DNA of 64,000 bases from Riptortus pedestris. Lineage: Eukaryota > Arthropoda > Insecta > Hemiptera > Alydidae. Shown here piece after piece: positions 53,290 to 64,000 of this stretch. A model generated the notes under the pieces. It was not told the DNA's origin. It did not search any database and was given only the letters and a program-made list of their open reading frames with translations. Each line of letters opens with the position of its first letter. Positions within the stretch are counted from its first letter, which is position 1. The stretch is from NCBI GenBank assembly GCA_019009955.1, contig CM032228.1, positions 209,720,501 through 209,784,500 on the forward strand, written 5' to 3'. Made by a program: the position numbers and the translations under genes.

Positions 53290-55400
53290 AATAATTAACT
53301 ATGTGTTAATTCGGATACAACCTCCTCTTTTCGGATTTTTCTGCATGAAGTATTCCAACTCGCAGTAATTTCTTTAATTTGTCGCAGTTTGTTGTCATGT
53401 TTCATTCTATAAGTCGGACTTCCAACTTTTAAATATGAGCTTCTGGAGCTCCGGTTTCTATCAATCCAATCATTTAAGGAGATGGAGGTAACTGTTATTT
53501 TATGTTCTCGAGCACTCAGATCTTCCAACTCCGCTATTTCATTACCTTGCAAAACCAAAATGTGAGGAAATCCAAAAAAGTGATATGCTTTTTTTCTGAG
53601 GTTTGTAATTGACGTTTTCCTATGCCTGTGAGGTGACAACGTGACTTTGTGTTGGCAAGACATTGAAGTGAGCTGTATGATTGCCAAATATACTGCACTT
53701 CATTGACGTGCTCCCAATAATCCAACAGCATCCACAAGATGACTTTTCAGTTTTGAAGGCATCTGTAATGACCCAGGTAACTCGTAAATGTTTTCTGCAG
53801 TTCTAAAAATTCATTTTTTATAACTGGTGGTATCAAATTCTTTTGCTTCGGAATGTAAGCTGAAATCACTTTGAGTTTTTAACCACCTCCAGGTTGAGAT
53901 GAAATGTCGTTCACTTATTATTGGCTCAATCATTTCTAAATCTGATTCCCTCAATACGTTCTGAATCCTATTTCTCGTGTGATTCTTGAGGCTCCTTTGC
54001 GCTCCAAACACACTTTGGAATGATGCAAAGTTTGGAGATATAGGATGAAAGTAGGATTTTTTTTAAGCTTAGATAGTTCTCCGCTTTCTAAGTGGAGGCT
54101 GTCTATTGGAGAAGTAGGAAATGCTTCTGTCACGATTCGTTAGCTACTATTATGAATAGTGTCTATTAAGCTTTAGTGTTCTGGATGAGGCAGAATTATA
54201 TATCTGTGATCCGTAGTCCATCTTTATGGCCTTGTTAATGCTTTTTATGGAAGCAAGAGTGTGTCTCAATTTGATCCTCAGTTCCTATTACAAATTATTT
54301 TAGTAATTCATTTGTTTGTGGCACTAAACTCTTAAATATTTAAGATGGACAAGCCATGCCAATCTTTTGTCCATATTTAGTCCTAAACAATTGACACTAT
54401 CCGAAAAACGTAATATGTTTTCATTTAACGTCAAAGTTGGATCAGAGCTCTTCCTTTTCCTACAAAAGTAAAAACATTTTGTTTTATCGGAGGACCCCCT
54501 GTTTTTAAAGGCAAGGACTCTAGGTTGTTTAATTTTTTTTGCTGTTAAATTGGATAAATTGTACGCTAGTTCTTGCTAAATAAAAAAAATCATCCACATA
54601 CAGAGATGCAAAATCTGATCTATAATATCTAATATATCATTTTTGGCTATAAGGAAGAGCATTACACTTAGAACATGTCCTTGGGGGATGCAATTTGTCA
54701 ATTCAAGCAGGTTTGGTAATATTCCACCAATTTTGACAAGGAATTGCCTATTATTTGGAAATGATGATAAATATTCAAGAGGTCATCCCTTAAATCCCCC
54801 CAGAAAGACAATTGGATCAGTACACGTTTCCTTCAAAATATGTTGTTTGCTACGAAGTGGCTTTTACCTTCAAAAGCTCCATGAGTGTGGAATGGATTTT
54901 CCGGAAGCCACTTTGTCTTGGGTCAAGTAACTTGTATTTTTCAAGGGTTTCCATTAAACTAGTGTTTACCTCCTTTTCCATAACTTTTGATAGGCAGCTA
55001 ATTAAAGAATTGGGTCTGAAATCATTTGGGTTTTTCCGTCTCCTTTTTTTCTAATGGAGCATATTGTAACTAATCTCCATTCGGCAGGGAATGTTTGGTC
55101 TATCCAGACTCTGTTACATAACTCTAAGAGGTATTCTTTTACAATGGGAGGTAGTTTTTGAAGCAGTAAGCATGGAATGGAGTCGGGACCGGGTGCTGAT
55201 ATCCGTGTCTTTGTCGAGAGGGCAGGTTCTAATTCATGCAATGTGAATGGTTGATGATAGTCCATCTCATAATCAGGTTGTATTCTAAAGGGCTGATATT
55301 CAATGTGGTTCTTATAAGGCAAAAAAAGGATATCTTAATATGGAGTATAAGAGTTTTCTGAAAAAACTTAGCTAATGATTTTGATATTTCTTTTTCTTCA
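53290..55400 (-). pseudogene. LINE relic with RT and RNase H domains
   Basis: The minus strand gives in order: FTLHELEPALSTKTRISAPG, then PDSIPCLLLQKLP and FPAEWRLVTICSIRKKGDGK (55002-55322). After shifts come MEKEVNTSLMETLEKYKLLD, QSGFRK and LYVDDFF (YVDD at 54589-54600). Thumb remnants follow, and last an RNase H/C-terminal piece FFGFPHILVLQGNEIAELED with LSAREHKITVTS (53295-53687). The layout is RT then RNase H, as in I/LOA-type non-LTR elements. Many stops and shifts are present. The RT metal-binding aspartates remain, but the frame is destroyed. Confidence 0.8.
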
Positions 55401-56320
55401 GTTATAATCTGTCAGTCGATTTTCAGCCCTGAGTATTTTGAGTATTCCCTTTATGTTTTCTTTATTTATATTAATATTTCATAGAATAACATTCTTAGAT
55501 AACTGTTTCACGAACATTCTTAATCCTGGGGCAGTCAAAATTTCTCAACAATCCTGTTTTAATATTAAATTATATAGAGGTATTCCTGGTATTTGTATTT
55601 GATTCAACATATTTATATTTAAGCATCAACATATTTACAATAATAATTTAAAAACCAGCTAAAAACCAGTAAAATATTATACCCGGGTATTCTGGAGACT
55701 TTCAGAGACTGGGAAGGTTTTTTCATTTATCAAGTTAGCTAAATTGGTTGCGACATTCTTCAGAAAACGTGTTTATATAATTGGTCTCTACTATTTATTA
55801 AAAGAATTTGTGTTTTCACTGACTAAAAATGATTAATTTTATAACATCACTAATTATACGTATTGTAACATACATGTGATAAGATTTTAAGCTCTTATTT
55901 TATAACAGCTGGTAAATGTCAATTTAATTTATAAATGTTCACCTTTTGTTAAAAACAGATGTTATTTTAAAGAAAGCTGTTTTTGTATATTTAATAGTGT
56001 AATAAAGTAACTTTGTACCTAGGATTTATCTTCTTTTAAATCTTTTCCATTTCGTAATACGTATATCATTGAGTCAATGCCACATTTATTTTACGTGCCA
56101 GAAGTACATTCCAAATTTATTATTGATATTTTTAATATGATATGATCTAAGATGGAAAGTCTCTGGAAGTTTCAGTAACCTTCCTCTATAGCCTTTTTTT
56201 CACGCCGTGACGTAGCCGGGAGCCCCATCCCCATAGTCGTGCGAATATTTCAAATTATCAACAAAAACCTCAAGCAAGTATATATAAGAATAAAATTAAA
56301 GTTCATAGATATTTCAAAAT
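55401..56320. other. AT-rich DNA, nothing recognised
   Basis: No open frame or family block is visible. A short GC-richer patch lies at 56200-56245. Confidence 0.4.
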
Positions 56321-56329
56321 GGGTTATAT

Positions 56330-56590
56330 ATTATACAATTTTGTAAAACATTTCTTTGAATGTCCATCGGTCATTCATTTATATATATATCTATATATAT
56401 ATATATATTTACATGTGTGTGTGTGTGTGTATTTATATACACATATGTGTGTGTTTTTAGCGTTCGTAATTATTGTTAGATCATTAACATACCCAGAATT
56501 AATTTATTTTCAGAAAACTATCGAGTTTGGTATGTATGAAATCGGACTGAGGGGAGTAGGGATTACAGAAAGAGGAATGAAAAAAAATAT
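56330..56590 (+). repeat. Family A copy with compound TA/TG microsatellite
   Basis: 'tttctttgaatgtccatcgg' is followed by TATATATATC/TGTGTGTG tracts (56379-56456), then 'tttttagcgttcgtaattat' and 'tatcgagtttggtatg'. It is truncated afterwards. The microsatellite is again at the fixed position. Confidence 0.65.
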
Positions 56591-57239
56591 ACATTTTTCT
56601 GTAACTAAGGTACTATGGTAACCTGTTAACTTTGACATATCTTCTCAAAATTCAAAAAAAAATATTGTATAATTGTTCTATAAATTTCTTTTACACAAAT
56701 CCAAAGTTAAATGAGCTATTTGTATTTTTCGGTAATCAGACTGAAGTCGACAAAGAAAATTATGAATTTATTATGAATTTCGCTTGTGTATTTAGTTCTG
56801 TAAAACCATTCCCTGCACAAGAAACAAAAATAGTTTATAACATTTATGAATAATGTAACATTTACATATAAAGTAACTCTTTACTCGATAGAAAAAATTA
56901 ATCATTGTAAAATTAAATTAAATATTTGTAGAGTTTGCAATTGTATGAAGTTACACCCCAATTAAAGGGTATTGCAAATAAGTTATACGATATACAAATA
57001 ATAAGACTTGTAGCATCGTTCTACTAGAAAGTCATAACATGTATTCGCTTTTAATATTAATTGAATCAGCCCTTTGAAGTGAGGAACAATTCAAGAGATT
57101 CAAATTTGTTTTATACACTGATTGTATTCTATCTGATAACCATTGTTATTTAATTAAAGAAAAACCATTGACATGGTATTGCCATTAGAACTATGGTTAT
57201 TATTATATAACTGTAAGAAGCACATCATCTTCGACTAGT

Positions 57240-57390
57240 ACAAAAACGTCCGTCACACAATATAATACAAATACGGTTAGTAATAATACTTCTTAACTTA
57301 AATAAAAGTCATTCGACATGGAATTAGGATCAACTGAAGGCTGAAAACGAAAAGATTAGTCTAATTATTTGGAGGGTTTCTCCTGTGGAT
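57240..57390 (-). repeat. Family A end fragment
   Basis: GTCCGTCACACAATATAATA resembles the terminal block on the minus strand, and 'caactgaaggctgaaaacga' matches the body. It is short and decayed. Confidence 0.4.
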
Positions 57391-57399
57391 ATCGGTCAA

Positions 57400-60130
57400 G
57401 ATTGGGATGACATGACCAAATTATAACAAAATTAATTCAATTTGTATCTCAAATCCATCTTATAGTGTTTGTATTTGCTCCTTATTCAAGTGGAAATAAA
57501 GACTAGAACCTGAGATGACTACATCAACGTGTCGTTCTGTGAATTGAGAAATCTGCTTACTATACTTAGCGCTTTTGACGGACATTTTTGTAGAGTCAAA
57601 GAAGATGTACTTCTTACAGTTATTTAATAATAACTTTGATTCTAATGACAATACAATGTAAATAGTTTTTCTTTAATTAAATAACATCGGTCATCAGATA
57701 GATAACCAAAAACAATATAACAATACACCTTAAGATACAGTAATCTGAAAATTTCTTTTACAATGAAACAGATTACTCTCGCTACTTTTTTTAACAATGA
57801 TGGTTTTAAAGGTCAAATTCCATTGTTCAAAGTCAAACCTTCGAAAATGAAGAACAAATTTAAAAAAGCAAATTAACTTTTTTATAATAACCAACCAAAT
57901 GGCAAATATATGCATTTACATTAATCAATAACTAAAATAATGAGGAATATATAAACTGGAAGAAAATATTTCATATGTATATAGAAGGAATGGAGAGTAT
58001 GGAGGTAAGTCCATAACTGAGAAAAATGGCCAAACAGATAATTTCGGAGAGGAATGATTGGGAAGGTGACTTTGGACTCTAGAGAAAGAATAGTAATATT
58101 TGAAGCAAGACAGTCAAGTACTCAAATTAGTGACAAGAATTCTGATTGGCAATAGTAAATATTTTTCACTAGTAACAGGCCCGAGTGAAGGACGAGAAAA
58201 TTCCGAGGCCGTGCTGGGATTCCCTGAACAACATTTTCCGTTGAGAAGAGATTTTATTTTTCGTCCCGTTTATATAGTCTAATCTTCTGAGGGCATGCTA
58301 TCTTAAGAAAATAACCTTCCTATGAAGAAACAGACAAATCTTGGATTTTCAATTGTTAAAATGGTGTCTGAAAGCTGGAGGTTGAAGGGCGAGGTTTTAC
58401 TAAATATATAGCAAAATGAGTGTAAATCGATGGCCACGTCTGAAGATGTTTAGAAAATGCTGTGCTACTCTATGATTGTGACACAGCATTTGGAAATGGT
58501 AGGTGAAACCCAAAGGATTATATACTTAAAGGGCACAAGGCAGTCTCTCGCGTAGGAATTTATGTCACAAATGTGCACGAACTGTCAAACCTATAATGAT
58601 ACAATCAATTTCAGCAGTTGATGAAGCTCATATAGGAAGCAATTTCCTGTATATCACACCCACCCCGAAGGACCTCTACGTGAGTCTTTTCTATTTCTTT
58701 ATTTTTTTTATTATTGAAGAAAAGCTATTGTTGCCTTGGCGTCATCCTCCACTGTCTGTCTATGTTAGTGTTCAGTGAATACACTGACTTATTTTTTATG
58801 GAACGCTTCTTTTAAATGCCACTACCTGAAATAGGTTCGTTGAATTTTTACTCAATGTAAAAAACGAAAAGTTCTTTTCTCAAAACATCGTAGCTTGTTC
58901 GCCTTTCGAAGCACGAACTCATTAAATAAGGGGAGTGGGTACACGAATTAATAATAATTGACTAATTTACTCGTATTAAATGCCACGAGTCAAACATTCC
59001 CTTACTCTTCCAAAGATATTCATACTTACAGAGGTTCATTTACAACTACCCCATAATAACTTTTACACCAAATTACTCTTCTTAACATTGAAATATAAAT
59101 TTACCCTATTTCATATACTTCAATCTCTAGGGTGGCCCAAGAGAAAGCAGACGTGGCTTAATTTAACGTAACTTCATCATATTCCAATATATGATACTGT
59201 ACCACCTGAGCATCTTCCCTTATTATGCAGATGTATACCCTAAACATTCTTCCCGTTACTCAAAAATAAACCTTTTTTTCTCATGCATGTATTTTTGTTA
59301 CCATGCATGTATAAGATATCTGGTTTGGATCTGTCTCCTGAGACCCCCGAGGTATTGCTTAAACATGAGTGTGTTACAGTAGGTATATCAGATTTATACT
59401 GTGGGAATATAGGGATTTGCCTGTTTGTAAATTGGCTGATATCAATTTTTGTTCTATGCCGTGTATTTCATTCAAGTATAACATGGTTGATGCCTAAGTG
59501 AAATGTAATTTGCACTTGGAAACTTTTCAGTTCCATAGGTTCTGGTATTTCAAATTTTATCATTGAAGACTCGTTTTTGCCCAATAATTAGACTTATTAT
59601 TGATATTCTAAGATTTCTCTTTCCTGATGTAATTAAACATTTGAATGTTCCACTCCATTGAATTATATTGATCGAAAGGGCATTGGATTGAGTGTTTAAA
59701 CATTCAATGTGGTCTGGCCACATTGTTACTCAATCATTGGCCCCTTCAAGAGCTTTCTACAATTACTCCTATAATACTAAAAGGCTACAAAAATAGCTTG
59801 TCATTAAATAATAAGTACTACTTCTCCGTCAAGTCAACAAGCTTTTACCGAAATGTTTTTTAATTTTCATCGAATTAGTTAAATGCTGAACTATTTTTTA
59901 CTACGACTTTTGACTTTTTTATTAGGAGGGTTTTTCATAGTTTTATCTGCACCGCTTGCCTAATTGTTCGTACATATGCCAAGGTCTTACTGCATCCACA
60001 CGCAAAATTTATCTATATAGCCCGTCTACCATTAGTTTTTCCTGTAACCTGGTTAGTTACCATTAGTTTTTTTGTAACCTGGTTATTGACTGTTGTTATT
60101 AAAGCTATAGGCTTTTGGGAAGGATAAGTC
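57400..60130. other. No recognised gene or repeat
   Basis: Short frames only. A 31 bp direct repeat (TTACCATTAGTTTTT... with GTAACCTGGTTA) occurs twice at about 60027-60090. Confidence 0.35.
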
Positions 60131-60138
60131 AACTACAT

Positions 60139-60520
60139 TCAAGACGTTTTGTGTTGGAGGTCACGGCTTATGGCCATAATTTTGCCTATTCCTTCCAACA
60201 AGAAGGAACCGGCCAAAGACAGGAAATCCAGCATCTTACTTTCGAGGATAGGCGCGACTTCGCAAATGCAAGGAATTAATGCTTCTTGCTTACTTGCACT
60301 CCTCCTTTTTCTTGGGCGCATCAACCATGATTCACCTTCGAATGCCTCAGGGTTTTCCCACTTAACCAACACATGACAGAGGAAGCTGCTGATACACAAC
60401 CACGTCATCCTGGAAAAGTTTCTCTTAACACCTGTGTTCGATCGTTTTCTAAAGAAAGTTTCAATGATGTAATCGCAAACTGCTTCGAAGTCAATGAATA
60501 GGACATGTATTTCTTATTCT
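60139..60520 (-). pseudogene. Possible non-LTR RT fragment, uncertain
   Basis: The 89-codon minus frame 60139-60408 is unrecognised but GC-richer than its surroundings. Upstream in the minus direction, VLFIDFEAVCDYIIETFF (rc of about 60457-60505) resembles the first RT palm motif (FIDFEKAFD), with the second Asp at the usual spacing. This could be a decayed CR1/RTE-type piece. The evidence is thin. Confidence 0.3.
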
Positions 60521-61315
60521 ACCTACCAACGCTACTCAATATCCGATGTGCTTCATTCTCTTGTGAACTCGGCTTGAAATTAGCCTTTTCGTAGTTTGGA
60601 TTCATTCTATTATGCATTATGTATGTCAGAATACATAATGGTCCACTAGTGTACTGGGAGCATTGCAATTATTTTTTTTAATTTTCACTATCATTAGTGG
60701 TGCATTTCTCTATCAACTTATAAATGAACCCGATGAGTTCTTTCTGCCCAGTAGCCTTCCCTATGTCCAGTTCTTCAGGATTAACTGATGTATCCAACTT
60801 ATTGATTGCCCATTCTCTCCCTGTGATCAGCTGGTCAGTTAAACCTGGGGATCTGTACATCCAGGAGGCCTAGATCCCGGTCCTTGAGAGTGGTCCATCA
60901 TGATTTGATTTTGGGAAAGAACGAAGTGTGGATTTTTTAAACAAAGGCAAGAACATTGTTACATTTACAAAAACATTACATGGCATGTAAAATTTATTTT
61001 TTAATCCTTTCCTTATCTCTCGAATATTCTTTTTTAATTGTCTCCTGATTGTTGAGTGTTTTAATATTATCACATTAATTTACATACATGTAGAAATTAG
61101 AAGAACAAATAATATAGATCGATGAACATGGAATAGAGTGAAGAAAATAATACAAATAAAATATAATTTCATTAAAATACTATGAACTGATTAAAAACTC
61201 AGTTAAAATTGCAATTTGAGACAAAATAGGTTTTGAAAAAAGAATAGTGTTGCTTTGTTATTTATCGTTATTTTTTTGTAATGGAGGGGGGTAAGGGTGC
61301 GATGGAGAGCGAGAT

Positions 61316-61777
61316 GCAGAGAGAGAGAGTGTGTGTGAGAGAGAGGGGGGAGGAGGAAGAGAGGGAGTGAGAATAAGGAGAATGAGAGAAGGAGAGGGAG
61401 AGTGAGAATGAGAGAGGGAGAGGGAGAGTGAGAATGAGAGAGGGAGAGGGAGAGTGAGAATGAGAGAGGGAGAGGGAGAGTGAGAATGAGAGAGGGAGAG
61501 GGAGAGGGAGAATGAGAGAGGGAGAGTGAGAATGAGAGAGGGAGAGGGAGAGTGAGGATGACAGAGGGAGAGGGAGAGTGATAATGAGAGAGGAAGAGGG
61601 AGAAGGGGAATGTTAGAGGGAGAGGGAGAAGGGGAATGAGAGAGGGAGAGGGAGAGTGAGAATGAGAGATGGAGAGGGAGAATGAGAATGAGAGAGGGAG
61701 AGGGAGAGTGAGAATGAGAGAGGGAGAGGCAGTGGGGGAATGAGAGATGGAGAGGGAGAGTGAGAATGAGAGGGGGA

Positions 61778-61830
<53 letters not shown>

Positions 61831-61855
61831 AGTGAGTGAGAGAGGAGTAGGTAGG
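61316..61855 (+). repeat. Polypurine minisatellite (~24 bp unit)
   Basis: About 530 bases are almost entirely A and G on the + strand. The repeating unit is GAGAGGGAGAGGGAGAGTGA plus GAAT, with variants, ending in pure (GA)n at 61786-61828. The long minus frame here is repeat translation. Confidence 0.95.
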
Positions 61856-61859
61856 TATA

Positions 61860-62815
61860 GGAGTGCCGCAGTGCGGTAGCCCCACCCTCATCATCCCTAC
61901 CCTACAGCCCCAAACCGTTAGTCTTACAGATCAGCACTTCGCCTCATCTCCTCTATTAACACCTACCTCTTTCTACCTCTTAGATTCTCACCTCAGGAGA
62001 CAGCTTTGCTCCTAGCCACAGACAATAAGTGACCAAGACAAAATTACTTGTCGGGCATGTCTAGGAAGCCTCAAAAAGAAAAATATAAAGCACAAAATGA
62101 AATAAAAGTTTTTTATTTTGATCTCTATGGTCTAATAATAATGGGTCTATCAATATTGTTAATAACTTTATGAGATAATAATAGCAATCAAACCAAATTT
62201 ATGAAAATTTATATTTTCTCATGTAATTTTATTCTGACTATTTGAAAACAATCCATTCAATTTCCAAAATGCATAAAATCTGGTAATTCTTATTTTATAT
62301 GTTAAGAAGTATAAAATTGTAAATGAATATAATGGGGAAAAACTCTTCTTCAATAGATTTATTTATTATTTCTACACAGTTCACATCCTGTTCTGCTGAT
62401 TTACATAACCATCTCCAACTTACACTACTTCCGTTGAGAGAACCATGTCAATGCACTGAGTGGATGATAGTGTACACATGAAGTGAAACATGAAGAGAGA
62501 AATAATAAAAGTGTTGACGAAGTAAAGTATTCTACCACATGACTTTCTGGCGTTCTATTCATTTTTGAAAGAGATATTTAAGAATTATGACATTATCTAA
62601 AAGATCCAATTAAAACTGATTTTTTTCCCCTTTTTTATCCAATGATTTTTTATATAAGTGGAATATAATATCAAAAAAAAATTATTCAGAAAAAAAAATG
62701 AGTGTCAAGCAAAAACTTCTCATTCATTCATTATAAATTGATTTCAAAAATGTCTCCTCCAATGAACTTAAAAACACTTGTTTCATACAAAAAATGATTT
62801 GGTTGGCTTAAATTG
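61860..62815. other. No recognised gene or repeat
   Basis: The first 140 bases are GC-richer; the rest is AT-rich. Nothing here can be assigned. Confidence 0.35.
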
Positions 62816-62817
62816 GT

Positions 62818-62940
62818 GACGAAGTTCATTAAATAAAATCCTGAGTACCACTCTGGCTAGAAAAGTGTGGTAACTTGTAGATAACCCGTCCCAAATAGCC
62901 TTAGTTGCAAAAAGGGGACGTTAATAAATAATTTAATATA
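62818..62940 (+). repeat. SINE 3' body
   Basis: 'gttcattaaataaaatcctg', 'ggctagaaaagtgtggtaac', 'gataacccgtcccaaatagc' and 'cgttaataaataattta' match the SINE body and end. The tRNA-like head is absent. Confidence 0.8.
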
Positions 62941-63499
62941 ATTTAAATAGAAATCATTCGTTTGCCAACAGCCAGTCAGAGCAGTGGTATATACATAATT
63001 AAGAAACATATGTCTTGGTCAGTCTAAAGTGCACAAAGATTGCACTTAACCCGCATTCTCCTGGAAACAGTTTTAGTCCTATTTCTTCTTTTTCAAATAA
63101 TATTTTAAGAAGACATTCCATATTAGTTCGGAATATAATTTCATCTTTAACTCAAATGTTTTGGGATTTTTTTTTTAAGAGTTCGATGGCTTTTGAATGA
63201 ATGAAGAACCATTTTTATGGTTGTTTTTCCTTAAAATCTTAAACTCAACTATTTTTTTTTTTACAGAACCGCAAATCTCAAAAACAGGAGGTACCAAGAA
63301 TCAGGCTACATCCTGAATTAAATTTGGACTTGCTAATAACTGAAGAATAAGTTCATGGAGCACATGGAGTAAGGAGGAAATCTTAAAAGAAAAGTGCTTA
63401 CGAGAATTGGTTGTAGGAATAAAGACTACATATAAAGATTGGTGGTTTTTTTTGTTTTGTTTTTTTGACATCCAAATAATTATTTGTAACGGAGTAGAA

Positions 63500-64000
63500 A
63501 AAATTCCGTCACGCAGGGGCTACCTTAACTAAGCAGATTTCCCACGTGCGCCACGTGTTTGCGTTTATCTCTAAACTTAAAAGTTCAATGAGAACAATAT
63601 TTAGTATTTAATCTTCAAATAAAGTGCTTCATAACATAATAGAATATTGTTAATATGAGCTGAGTAAGAGTGGGGCTTTACTAAAGACCGAAAACTAAAA
63701 AATACAAGTATCTCAGTTAATAATCAAGACAGTGAAGAAGTGTATATTACAACATTTATAGAAAATGACATTCGCAATAAGATTTGTTCTATACATTTTT
63801 TCGATCCGACGCATAATAACGGAGATATTAATAATTTTCGAAATTCTCCCCAATAATTTTCAAACCCCCCCTCCCCCAGGTCCGATTTCAGCCGTTAACG
63901 AACTAAATCTTTCATTTTATATAAAACGATTATATATTAAGTTTGACAACGATAAGACAAAAATTACGACCGCTAGAGCGGTAACAGACAAATAAATATA
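63500..64000 (-). repeat. Family A copy, near full-length, cut by the window end
   Basis: The terminal block 'ccgtcacgcaggggctacct' with 'aactaagcagatttcccacg' lies at 63507-63547. The full body follows to GACCGCTAGAGCGGTAACAG and the start of (TA)n at 63996. The palindromic end would lie beyond the window. Confidence 0.85.

Noticed and set aside
53076..53291. 71-codon minus frame after the RNase H relic
   Set aside because: No recognisable motif; likely the 3' tail of the LINE or unrelated sequence.
60678..60860. 60-codon minus frame near the possible RT fragment
   Set aside because: It does not match any LINE motif I can name, and the length is uninformative.
61316..61855. CRISPR-like regular repeat
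   Set aside because: The units are contiguous with no unique spacers, and the host is a eukaryote.
61613..61894. 93-codon Ser-Leu-Pro-rich minus frame
   Set aside because: Translation of the polypurine minisatellite.

Overview
The window is about 64 kb of AT-rich animal nuclear DNA. There is one clearly functional gene, very many diverged interspersed repeats, and long simple-sequence tracts. The protein-coding exons have spliceosomal GT/AG introns. Their residues fit an arthropod: the C-terminus matches what I remember of the insect enzyme better than the vertebrate one. Jockey-type LINE relics, tRNA-derived SINEs, Penelope-like sequence and a Merlin element fit a large, repeat-rich arthropod genome. 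I cannot name the order.

Positions 1-9765 hold the 3' part of the gene for glutamine:fructose-6-phosphate aminotransferase (GFPT/GFAT) on the + strand. Seven consecutive in-frame exons (1651-9482) encode the inter-domain linker and both sugar isomerase (SIS) domains, ending at the conserved C-terminal tail. The N-terminal glutaminase exons lie upstream of the window. This enzyme makes glucosamine-6-phosphate, the entry point to UDP-GlcNAc and, in arthropods, chitin.

From about 9.8 kb to the end I find no intact host gene. The sequence is layered with repeats. Family A has about 20 copies; full ones are about 600-700 bp and carry a microsatellite at a fixed internal position. Family B starts at a GC hairpin, has an internal ~270 bp duplication and sits next to (TA)n. 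A tRNA-derived SINE has about a dozen copies on both strands. There are relics of Jockey-like and RNase H-bearing LINEs (13.9, 15.1, 27.9, 36.8, 46.8 and 53.3-55.4 kb) and of a LINE with an APE endonuclease (18.4 kb). A Penelope-like GIY-YIG element lies at 39.7-41.1 kb. There is a deleted Merlin DNA transposon (16.6-17.3 kb), two solo LTRs in opposite orientation (43.9 and 47.6 kb), and two foldback/MITE elements (24.9 and 48.6 kb).

The most notable observation is a compact 236 bp insertion at 33244-33479 with a perfect 13 bp target-site duplication. Its minus strand carries a complete hammerhead-ribozyme-like core: stem I, CUGANGA, stem II, GAA, a self-complementary stem III and an NUH cleavage site. 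Decayed motifs of similar layout sit in the inverted terminal repeats of the Penelope-like relic at 39.7 and 41.0 kb. Together these suggest a small non-autonomous, ribozyme-bearing retroelement related to Penelope-like elements. All family names come from sequence recognition only; no database search was run.
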